Made by a program: the position numbers and the translations under genes. This document shows, in pieces, positions 15,918-23,788 of a stretch of 64,000 bases of DNA. The stretch lies in the NCBI GenBank assembly GCA_012959695.1, contig DUCS01000006.1, positions 1 to 64,000 on the forward strand, read 5' to 3'. Under the pieces are notes generated by a model. That model saw only the letters and a program-made list of their open reading frames with translations. It did not search any database and was not told where the DNA came from. This DNA comes from Cycloclasticus sp. (GTDB lineage: Bacteria; Pseudomonadota; Gammaproteobacteria; Methylococcales; Cycloclasticaceae). Each line of letters begins with the position of its first letter. The first letter of the stretch is position 1.

Positions 15918-17360
15918 ATGCAAAATCCAGATTACGCAACACTCGCTTTATATATAGATGGTGAGTGGATAGAAGATACAAAAGACAAGGGTGAGGTGTT
16001 AAACCCAGCTAATGGCGAAGTATTGGGTTTGCACCCAATGGCGACTGCCGAGCAAATTGATTGCGCGCTAGCTTCGTCCCTAAAAGGGTTCGAAATTTGG
16101 CGAAAAACGCCACATGCTGAACGTAAAGCGATTATGCATAAAGCCGCCGGGTTACTTCGTGAGCAAGCGACTGATGTTGCACGTCATATGACACTCGAAT
16201 TAGGTAAGCCGTTAGCAGACTCCGTGGCAGAAGTAGAAAATTGTGCGATGTTACTGGAGTGGTGTTCAAACGCTGCAGAAGAATCGGTTGATAGAACGCT
16301 AGATGGAATGCCAGGCTTTATTGATAGGACTGTACGCAAAGAACCCATTGGCCCCGTTGCTGCATTTGCGCCATGGAATTTTCCAGCATCACTGGCTACA
16401 CGCAAAATTGCCTCTGCTTTAGCGGTGGGCTGTTCGGTTGTTGTTAAACCGGCTGAAGAAACCCCTGCTTCATTTATGGCCGTTGTCCAAGCCTTAGATA
16501 AGGCTGGCTTACCCGCAGGTGTTATTAATTTATTACTGGGTGATCCTGCGCTTATTAGCAAGCGGTTGATTGAATCACCGGTTATTCGTAAAGTTGCCTT
16601 TACTGGCTCAACCCCAGTCGGTGAACAGCTTGCTGCAATGGCGGGGAAACATGCAAAACCTTGCGTTATGGAGCTGGGTGGGCACGCGCCTGTTTTAGTT
16701 TTTGATGATGCCAATATTGAAAAAGCATTGGACCTGTCCGTTACCACGAAAAGTAGGAATGCAGGGCAAGTTTGCATTTCTCCAACACGTTTTTATGTAC
16801 AAGATTCGGCTCATGCTGCTTTTGCTAAAGGCTTTGCTGAAAAATTTGCTGCGTTACGCGTAGGCGACGGTTTAGACTCAGATACACAAATGGGGCCTTT
16901 AGCACACGCTCGTCGTGTTCCAGCCGTTGATGCCTTAGTGAAAGATGCGGTAGAAAAAGGCGCCACCTTATTAACAGGCGGAGAGCCGTTAGATAGAGAA
17001 GGGTATTTTTACGCGCCTACCGTGTTAGCTGACGTACCAGATAATGCAAGAATTATGAAAGAGGAGCCATTCGGCCCTGTTGCCATCATTAATAAATTCA
17101 ACACCTATGATGATGCTATCAGCAAAGCAAACAGCACTGATTTTGCTTTAGCGTCATACCTATTCACGGGTTCGCAAGAAACCGCTGATAAAGCATCAAT
17201 TGATTTAGATTCTGGCAAAGTTGGCATTAATGGTTTCCCTGTCGTGTTTTTAGATTCCCCATTAGGCGGCCGTCGACAATCTGGTTATGGCAGCGAAGGT
17301 GGTTACGAAGGCTTAGATGCTTATCGTATGGTGAAATTTGTTAGTCAAAGTGAAATTTAA
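15918..17360 (+). CDS. Aldehyde dehydrogenase, semialdehyde type (ChnE-like)
   Basis: An NAD(P)-dependent aldehyde dehydrogenase of the succinate-semialdehyde-dehydrogenase class, 480 residues. Cofactor and substrate motifs are PWNFPASLATRK, FTGSTPVG, catalytic E252 (MELGGH) and nucleophile C286 (NAGQVCISPTR). The C-terminal SPLGGRRQSGYGSEGG is usual for this class. In the chn pathway the equivalent enzyme turns 6-oxohexanoate into adipate, and the neighbouring BVMO, esterase and alcohol dehydrogenase make an omega-oxo acid the likely substrate here. Confidence 0.9.
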   Translation: MQNPDYATLALYIDGEWIEDTKDKGEVLNPANGEVLGLHPMATAEQIDCALASSLKGFEIWRKTPHAERKAIMHKAAGLLREQATDVARHMTLELGKPLADSVAEVENCAMLLEWCSNAAEESVDRTLDGMPGFIDRTVRKEPIGPVAAFAPWNFPASLATRKIASALAVGCSVVVKPAEETPASFMAVVQALDKAGLPAGVINLLLGDPALISKRLIESPVIRKVAFTGSTPVGEQLAAMAGKHAKPCVMELGGHAPVLVFDDANIEKALDLSVTTKSRNAGQVCISPTRFYVQDSAHAAFAKGFAEKFAALRVGDGLDSDTQMGPLAHARRVPAVDALVKDAVEKGATLLTGGEPLDREGYFYAPTVLADVPDNARIMKEEPFGPVAIINKFNTYDDAISKANSTDFALASYLFTGSQETADKASIDLDSGKVGINGFPVVFLDSPLGGRRQSGYGSEGGYEGLDAYRMVKFVSQSEI

Positions 17361-17374
17361 AGTAGGGGAATAAA

Positions 17375-18427
17375 ATGCGTTGTCAAAGTTTAAATGAATT
17401 TGGTGGAGATGTTATCGGTGAAGACCGTCCGGATATGACGGTAACGGGAACCGAGGTGTTATTACGCGTAACCGCTAATGGTGTTTGTCATACAGATTTG
17501 CACATTCGTGAAGGTTGCTACAATTTAGGACACGGTAAAACACTCAGTTTTGCTGAACGCGGCATGAAGTTACCACGCGTGATGGGGCATGAACCCGCTG
17601 GCATTGTTGTGGCCGCAGGCCCAGATGCAGGTGAGTTAGATACCAGCAAAAACTACGTCGTTTTTCCTTGGCAAGGCTGTCGGGAATGTCATCAATGTTT
17701 GGATGGCCGAGAAAATTATTGCGCAGCGCCTCAGTACATTGGTTTGCAAGTAGATGGTGGCTATGCAGACCATGTAAAAATCCCGCATCCTCGTTATCTA
17801 TTTGATATGGGTGATATGGACCCTAGCATAGCAGCACCACTCGCATGTTCTGGGCTCACTACCTATTCAGCCCTTAAAAAAGTTGAAGCGACATTAACAA
17901 AAGCACCCGTTGTTATTATTGGTGCGGGTGGTCTAGGTTTAATGTGTATTGGCTTGGTTAAGGCGATGGGTGGCTTGCCGCCAGTTGTTGTTGATTTAGA
18001 CCCCGCCAAACGCACTGCAGCGGTTAAAGCTGGTGCTGGTGCTGCCGTTGATGGCATGGCCGATGATGCTGTTGCTCAAGTTCAAGCAGCCGTTGGTGGC
18101 CCTGCCTTAGCGGTTATAGATTTAGTCGGTGCTGAAAGCAGTTCAGGTTTAGCATTTGATGCTGTTGGTAAAGGTGGCAACATAGTGATTGTCGGCCTGT
18201 TTGGCGGTGCGGCACCTTGGCCATTGCCCCTAATACCCGTAAAAGCTGTCACTATTATGGGCAGTTACGCAGGAAGCCTGGGTGAATTTGAAGAATTAAT
18301 GGCATTAGCCATTGATGGAAAAGTACCCAGTTTGCCGACAAAAGAATACCCATTTGATTCGGCTAATGACATTTTAAATGAGTTAGAGGCAGGTAAGGTG
18401 GTAGGCCGAGCTGTACTAACACCATAA
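17375..18427 (+). CDS. Zinc alcohol dehydrogenase, 6-hydroxyhexanoate-dehydrogenase-like
   Basis: A medium-chain Zn alcohol dehydrogenase of 350 residues. The catalytic zinc ligands are the cysteine in GVCHTDLH and the histidine in MGHEPAG. The structural zinc loop GCRECHQCLDGRENYC carries four cysteines, and the nucleotide fold has GAGGLGLM. The insert after the first zinc ligand (YNLGHGKTLSFAERG) and the HPRYLFD segment resemble ChnD, which oxidises 6-hydroxyhexanoate. It is the last gene of the cassette, starting 14 bases after the aldehyde dehydrogenase. I infer it oxidises the omega-hydroxy acid released by the esterase. Confidence 0.88.
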   Translation: MRCQSLNEFGGDVIGEDRPDMTVTGTEVLLRVTANGVCHTDLHIREGCYNLGHGKTLSFAERGMKLPRVMGHEPAGIVVAAGPDAGELDTSKNYVVFPWQGCRECHQCLDGRENYCAAPQYIGLQVDGGYADHVKIPHPRYLFDMGDMDPSIAAPLACSGLTTYSALKKVEATLTKAPVVIIGAGGLGLMCIGLVKAMGGLPPVVVDLDPAKRTAAVKAGAGAAVDGMADDAVAQVQAAVGGPALAVIDLVGAESSSGLAFDAVGKGGNIVIVGLFGGAAPWPLPLIPVKAVTIMGSYAGSLGEFEELMALAIDGKVPSLPTKEYPFDSANDILNELEAGKVVGRAVLTP

Positions 18428-18510
18428 ATTAATTGAAAACGTTTTAGCAATATTAATAATGTATTGCGTTATAGAAAAGTTGGTTTTTACATATTGGGAA
18501 TAATATAAAT

Positions 18511-18536
18511 TTGTAGGTTGTAGGTTGTAGGTTGTA
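18511..18536 (+). repeat. Heptamer tandem repeat TTGTAGG
   Basis: Three perfect copies of TTGTAGG plus a partial fourth (TTGTA) lie 24 bases upstream of the operator in the leader of the carboxylase operon. Slippage could change promoter spacing. Confidence 0.9.
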
Positions 18537-18559
18537 TTTAGTATTGTTGCCGTGTAAAA

Positions 18560-18576
18560 CTAACACTTGTTTGGTA
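18560..18576. promoter_or_regulatory. Operator of the catabolic regulon, carboxylase operon
   Basis: CTAACACTTGTTTGGTA, identical over 17 bases to the site at 63024-63040. It lies 26 bases before the start codon of the carboxylase alpha subunit and just ahead of the GAGGAGG binding site, so a bound protein would block transcription. Confidence 0.7.
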
Positions 18577-18602
18577 AATAATATCCTGAGGAGGAAAGTA
18601 TT

Positions 18603-20816
18603 ATGGCTACTGTAATGAAAGAAGGCTTAGGTCTTCCATTAGAAAAAACCTTGGCATACAAGCTGAGCCAAAGAGATACCACATATGATGAAACAGGATG
18701 TTATTGGGGGACAAAAGAGCTTACGTTAAAAGACCAAGACCCTATTAAATACGAACAGTTTTTCTCACGTTTACAATCGGCTGTTTTTGCCGCTCGGGAA
18801 AAAGCGCGGTATGTTGCTGCTAGCCCTGGTGGGCGTGAAATGGGTGAGTCAGTTTGGGCATTGGCCACGGCTGAAGGTGATACGCTAGCGATGTCACTTG
18901 GGTTTATTTCCCACTGTGCGGCTTTCCCTGTTTCAATCAAACACATGATTGATAATGACTTTGAAGACAACCCAGGCATCAACGATGGTGATGTTTTTGG
19001 TACAGATGACCCTCTAACATCTGGCGCACCACACCCTGGCGACACTTATACGTTAGTCCCCATTGCTGTTGAAGGCGAAGTGATTGCATGGGCTTGTTCG
19101 GTTAACCATATTATGGAAGCCGGCGCACCGCAGGCGGGTAGTTGGCCTGTGTTTACAGTTGATACGTTTATGGATGGATTTGTATTTCCTCCCATGAAAA
19201 CAGGTGAAAATTTACGACAAGCTAAATGGTGGGAAACCCTTTGGATGCGCCGAACTCGTGCTGGCGCAATGAATATTTTAGATGACAAAATGCGTTTAGC
19301 GGGCTGTTCAATGATTCACGGTTCTATCCATGAAATTGCCGAAGAATACGGTGTTGAATATTACAAGCAAGCGTGTAAAGAAATTATTGAAGAAAGTCGT
19401 AGAATGATTCTAGACAATATGCGCTCAACGCTTATTCCAGGTCGTTATGAAGGGAGTTGTTTTAGAATTTCAATGCTTAAGGGTCAGCAAACAATCTGGA
19501 AGCACGCTGATAAAAATGAAATGCTTCATGTCCATACGATGTTCAGCCAAGATGAAAAAGGCGGCATTGTTTTTGATACGGAAGGATCATCACGTTGGGG
19601 TTACCATGGGTTTAATGGCTATCCAGGTGGATCTGATGTGGGCTTGTATTTAGGCATAACAACGACATTTGCTCATAGCTGTAAAGCCAGTGCTGGGGTG
19701 AATATGAACGTTGAAAGTATTTACCATGAAGGCAGTATTTATAATCCAGACACTGAGTTTGCCGCGTGCGCCAATATTTGGGCGCAATCCATGCAAATGC
19801 AATGCCTCTCATCCAGCGCAATACACAGAAACTTCTTTATGCGTGGTTATTTGGAAGAAGCGTTTGCTCCTGAAGATTCGTGGGATGGCGTACAAGGCAG
19901 CGGTGTTTTAGAAGACGGAACGCCCTATGGGTTTACTAATTTTGAGTGGGTAGGCGGCGGCGCAATGGGCGCATATCCGTTTAAAGATGGCACCCCATGC
20001 ACATGGGCACAACACACTCAATTATGCAATGTAGGTAACTCAGAAGAATTCGAATATTTAATTCCACCGCTTCACCATTTAGGTAGAAAGTTAGAGCCTG
20101 GTTATTGTGGGCACGGTAAATATCGTGGCGGCGTAGGCCAAAGCTCGGTCCACTGGATGCAAGAAACAGGGCAGCGCTTAGGCATTACTCGTGGTGGCTC
20201 TGCCACATCAATGACGACTTTTTTATCCTCAGGTATGAACGGCGGTTACCCTGCGCCTGGCGTGATAACGGTAACAGCGTTGAACACGAATATCCCCGAC
20301 TTGATTAAAGCAGATGGCGATACACCAACCACAGCTGGTGAAGTGCTGGCATACGCGGCTAAAGGAAAATTAACCGGTGATATTACGTCATGGAAATATG
20401 ATCCTCCTGAACAATCAATGGGTGATAACGACTTGTGGGCTAACGCTGCTGGTGCCTCTGGCGGTTGGGGTGACCCACTTGAAAGAGAAAACAGCTCGGT
20501 TGTAGAAGATATCCGTATTGGCCAATTACCTGAAGATTTTGCAAAAACAATGTATGGCGTTGTTGCTACAAAAGATGAAGACGGCATGGTGACAATGGAT
20601 GAAGCAGCAACTAAGCAAGAGCAAGACGCGCTGTATGCAAGCCGTAAAGCAGACTCTAAACCGGCTGTTGAATGGTGGAAAGAACAGAAGGCAAAAGTTG
20701 AATCTCACACAATAAGGGAAGAGCTTTTGGAAATGTATCGCAGTTCAACCAGCTTTGCGGGCTATGACAAACATTACAGAAATTTTTGGCAATTAGACGA
20801 TGATTTTGAAATTTAA
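18603..20816 (+). CDS. acxB: Acetone carboxylase-type alpha subunit (HyuB family)
   Basis: A subunit of an ATP-dependent ketone carboxylase (acetone to acetoacetate in Xanthobacter and Rhodobacter). It is a 737-residue member of the hydantoinase-B superfamily. The metal-site pattern H-x-x-D (PHPGD) with a second histidine 25 residues after the first (VNHIMEAG) keeps the spacing I recall for the acetone carboxylase Mn site. The C-terminal GGWGDPLERE, YGVV and HYRNFWQL stretches also match that family. It has a strong GAGGAGG binding site and the regulon operator in front. Acetophenone-type or other ketone substrates remain possible, because substrate specificity cannot be read from these motifs. 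Confidence 0.88.
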   Translation: MATVMKEGLGLPLEKTLAYKLSQRDTTYDETGCYWGTKELTLKDQDPIKYEQFFSRLQSAVFAAREKARYVAASPGGREMGESVWALATAEGDTLAMSLGFISHCAAFPVSIKHMIDNDFEDNPGINDGDVFGTDDPLTSGAPHPGDTYTLVPIAVEGEVIAWACSVNHIMEAGAPQAGSWPVFTVDTFMDGFVFPPMKTGENLRQAKWWETLWMRRTRAGAMNILDDKMRLAGCSMIHGSIHEIAEEYGVEYYKQACKEIIEESRRMILDNMRSTLIPGRYEGSCFRISMLKGQQTIWKHADKNEMLHVHTMFSQDEKGGIVFDTEGSSRWGYHGFNGYPGGSDVGLYLGITTTFAHSCKASAGVNMNVESIYHEGSIYNPDTEFAACANIWAQSMQMQCLSSSAIHRNFFMRGYLEEAFAPEDSWDGVQGSGVLEDGTPYGFTNFEWVGGGAMGAYPFKDGTPCTWAQHTQLCNVGNSEEFEYLIPPLHHLGRKLEPGYCGHGKYRGGVGQSSVHWMQETGQRLGITRGGSATSMTTFLSSGMNGGYPAPGVITVTALNTNIPDLIKADGDTPTTAGEVLAYAAKGKLTGDITSWKYDPPEQSMGDNDLWANAAGASGGWGDPLERENSSVVEDIRIGQLPEDFAKTMYGVVATKDEDGMVTMDEAATKQEQDALYASRKADSKPAVEWWKEQKAKVESHTIREELLEMYRSSTSFAGYDKHYRNFWQLDDDFEI

Positions 20817-20853
20817 ATAACGTTATTAAATAGCTAAAAATTAGGAGAAAAAA

Positions 20854-21402
20854 ATGGAAGTAGTTGATAAAGGTTTATTACAACAATTAGTTGAAGGTCA
20901 AATTTCAGATATTGATGTGGATGAAATGAGGCGCATGACCAAGAAAGACCCAGAACGTTTTTGGACCTACTTGGATATTTTGCAAGAAAAAGTCACGTGG
21001 GATAATAAAATATTAATGCGTTTAAATGACCATTTGTACATCGTTATGAATGGAACTGAACGCATTGTTAAATGTGATTGTGGGCATGAATATGGCGATT
21101 ATCGCGTCAATTGGAAATTACATACTGATATTCGAACACGTGATACTCAAGATAGTATGGAACAGGTTTACTATCCAGCTGCGGCGGCACCCGATCCAGA
21201 ATGGATGGAACTTCGTGAGTTTTATTGCCCTGGCTGCACTGCTCAATTAGCGGTTGAAATTGTTCCGCCCGGTTACCCGCTAATATTTGAATCTTTCCCC
21301 GACCTTGATAGGTTTTATAGAGAAATGATGGATAAACCATTGGCTGACGAATCGCCTGATTGGTTTAAAGATAAAACAGCAGACTTTTTAGCTGCACTAT
21401 AA
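20854..21402 (+). CDS. acxC: Acetone carboxylase-type gamma subunit
   Basis: The small zinc subunit of the ketone carboxylase, 182 residues. Two cysteine pairs (CDCGH about residue 72, and CPGC about 130) form the zinc site. The segments KKDPERFWTYLDILQEK, VNWKLH and FYCPGC follow the acetone carboxylase gamma pattern closely. This subunit is diagnostic: hydantoinases and oxoprolinases lack it. It sits between alpha and beta, giving the order alpha-gamma-beta, which differs from the beta-alpha-gamma (acxABC) order of Xanthobacter. Confidence 0.92.
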   Translation: MEVVDKGLLQQLVEGQISDIDVDEMRRMTKKDPERFWTYLDILQEKVTWDNKILMRLNDHLYIVMNGTERIVKCDCGHEYGDYRVNWKLHTDIRTRDTQDSMEQVYYPAAAAPDPEWMELREFYCPGCTAQLAVEIVPPGYPLIFESFPDLDRFYREMMDKPLADESPDWFKDKTADFLAAL

Positions 21403-21480
21403 ATTTGAGCTAGGTTAGTGTGCTTTTAAGCACCTTCAAGCAAATCTAGCCCTGTTGGGTATAAAAATTTAGGAGAACAC

Positions 21481-23649
21481 ATGTCAGTTTCTAAAGAACA
21501 ATTACAAAAAGATAAAAAATACATCTTAGCCCTTGATGCGGGCGGCACAATGACCGACACCATCTTGGTAAAAGATGATGGCACATTCACCGTGGGCAAA
21601 GCGCTTACTAACAAACAAGATGAAGCAGCCAGCTATAAGGAATCTGTAGAAGACGCGGCGCAAAGTATTGGTATTACGTCCAGAGAAGCGCATGAAAATG
21701 CATCGGTTAGTATTTATGCCGGTACAGGTATGCTTAATACACTGCTAACGGGCACGGGCAAAAAAGTAGGTTTGCTAGTCACGCGTGGTTTTGAAGATAT
21801 GTCTATTATGGAAGGTGGGCTAACCTATCTAGGGCAAACACAGTCTGAAATATTACATAACCAATTGCACAAACATACGAGGCCGATGGTTGATCGCCAA
21901 AATGTTCATGGTGTGAGTGAGCGTATCAGTGGTGGCAGCTATTTCATGGGCAAACACATTGACCCTGGTACTGTTATGGTTCCGCTGTGTTTAAAACATA
22001 TCAAAGAAGGAGTAAAGAAGCTCATCAAAGCTGACGTTGAGGTGATTGGTATTTTGTTCATTAATTCATATATAGAACAAAGCCATGAACACAAAGCGAA
22101 AAGCGTTGCATTAGATATGCTTAAAGATGCAGGTATTGATATTCCTGTTGTATGTTCATCGGACATTGCGCCGGTCAGCAAAGAAAACAATCGTTTAAAA
22201 AGTTTACTGCTCCAGTGTTTTGCAGCAGAACACACACGCGAAACCATTGCGGATGTTGAAAAAACAGCGATTGAAGATGGCTATAGTGCACGTTTGCTTA
22301 CCTTATTGTCGTATGGCGGTGCGGTTAATGTTGAATACCCACGCTTGTATGAAACTGTTATCTCAGGGCCTATTGGCGGCATGATGGGAGCTCAAGTGAT
22401 GAGCCAAAAATTAGGCTTAAAAAATGTGTGTACCGCCGATATGGGTGGTACTAGTTTTGATGTGGGCCTTATCGTTAATAATATGTTGTCTATTCGGAAG
22501 GACCCTGACTTTGCTGGCCACCGTTTGGCCTTGCCAATGGTTGCCATTGATTCGGTTGGTTCTGGCGCCGGTTCGGCCGTTTGGATTGATGAATATAAGC
22601 GCTTACATGTAGGCCCAGAAAGTGCTGGTGCTGAGGTGGGTATTTGTTATAAATACGATAAATTAACAGTGACAGATGTAAACGTTGCTATGGGTTATGT
22701 AGACCCTGATTACTTCTTGGGTGGTAAAGTAAAGTTAGATGTTGAAAAGGCCAAAGCAGCGTTAAAAAAGGTGGTTGCAGATCCACTCGGGCTTGATATT
22801 TACCAAGCTGGCAAAGGAATCCTTTCAGTCGTTAATGCACAAATGCGCGATGCTGCCAAAGCCATTCTTGTTTCTAAAGGCTATAACACGGGTGACTTTA
22901 CGATGATGTGTTATGGCGGTGCTGGCCCCGTCCATATGTGGGGTTATACACAAGACTTTGATTTGGCTGACGTTATTACCTTCCCTTACGCAGCTGCATT
23001 TTCAGCGTTTGGTGGTGCCTGTGCAGAATACCTACATCGTTATCATATGGGTGTGGTTATATCTATTCCTAATGGTTCAGACGATGCAGGTAAAATGGCT
23101 GTTGCTGATAAAATTGACGGCGCTTGGCGTTCACTTGAAGCGAAAGCTATCGCTGAAATGGCATCTGAAGGCATTGATTCTGAAGAGCTTGAATACCGTT
23201 ACGGTTTTTATGGCCGCTACATGGGACAGCTTGAAAGTTTCGAAACGCTATTGGATGAGGGTTCTGCAAAAAGCCCTGAAGACATTGATAAAATCATCGC
23301 CGCATTTGAAGAAATGTACACCAATATTTACCCTGATGGTGCCCGATTCCCGGACGCAGGCTATGCAATAACAGAAGTGTTTGTACAAGCTGTTGCACCT
23401 AAAGCCATGCCCGAAATTATTGAGCATGAAATTGAAGGCGTTACGCCACCTGAGGCGGCATATGTGGAAACACGTCAAGTTAGCCATGAAGGTGAATTCC
23501 ATGACTTTAAAGTATGGCAAATGTCAGAACTAAAAGCGGGTAACATCATTCATGGTCCTTCTATTATTAGAGACCCAATGACGACGGTGATTATCCCGCC
23601 TGAAAAACGTATCGAAATTGATAATTTTATGGTTCTGCACTATCGTTAA
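21481..23649 (+). CDS. acxA: Acetone carboxylase-type beta subunit (HyuA family)
   Basis: The nucleotide-binding subunit that phosphorylates substrate in ATP-dependent ketone carboxylation. It is a 722-residue hydantoinase-A-superfamily protein with the N-terminal phosphate-binding loop LDAGGTMTDT, a second nucleotide motif ADMGGTSFDVG and the glycine-rich GGAGPVHMWGY. It is the third gene of the operon, with AGGAG before the start, and is followed by a clear terminator. All three subunits are intact, so the complex should be functional. Confidence 0.9.
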   Translation: MSVSKEQLQKDKKYILALDAGGTMTDTILVKDDGTFTVGKALTNKQDEAASYKESVEDAAQSIGITSREAHENASVSIYAGTGMLNTLLTGTGKKVGLLVTRGFEDMSIMEGGLTYLGQTQSEILHNQLHKHTRPMVDRQNVHGVSERISGGSYFMGKHIDPGTVMVPLCLKHIKEGVKKLIKADVEVIGILFINSYIEQSHEHKAKSVALDMLKDAGIDIPVVCSSDIAPVSKENNRLKSLLLQCFAAEHTRETIADVEKTAIEDGYSARLLTLLSYGGAVNVEYPRLYETVISGPIGGMMGAQVMSQKLGLKNVCTADMGGTSFDVGLIVNNMLSIRKDPDFAGHRLALPMVAIDSVGSGAGSAVWIDEYKRLHVGPESAGAEVGICYKYDKLTVTDVNVAMGYVDPDYFLGGKVKLDVEKAKAALKKVVADPLGLDIYQAGKGILSVVNAQMRDAAKAILVSKGYNTGDFTMMCYGGAGPVHMWGYTQDFDLADVITFPYAAAFSAFGGACAEYLHRYHMGVVISIPNGSDDAGKMAVADKIDGAWRSLEAKAIAEMASEGIDSEELEYRYGFYGRYMGQLESFETLLDEGSAKSPEDIDKIIAAFEEMYTNIYPDGARFPDAGYAITEVFVQAVAPKAMPEIIEHEIEGVTPPEAAYVETRQVSHEGEFHDFKVWQMSELKAGNIIHGPSIIRDPMTTVIIPPEKRIEIDNFMVLHYR

Positions 23650-23672
23650 TAACGTAACGTAAAGCCGATTAA

Positions 23673-23714
23673 AAACCCGTTTTCTAAATAACTAAATTGG
23701 GAAACGGGTTTTTT
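23673..23714 (+). terminator. Rho-independent terminator of the carboxylase operon
   Basis: ACCCGTTTTC pairs with GGAAACGGGT (one G-U pair) and is followed by seven T. It ends the alpha-gamma-beta carboxylase operon and separates it from the CoA-ligase operon. Confidence 0.9.
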
Positions 23715-23788
23715 TATATATTTTCATGTCGTCAGCCAAGCCAATCTTAACGCATACAGGCTTATGACATAACTGTTTGGAGAGCATT

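Noticed and set aside
18603-23649. Hydantoinase or 5-oxoprolinase operon
   Set aside because: The zinc gamma subunit and the H-x-x-D plus distal histidine spacing in the alpha subunit point to a ketone carboxylase.
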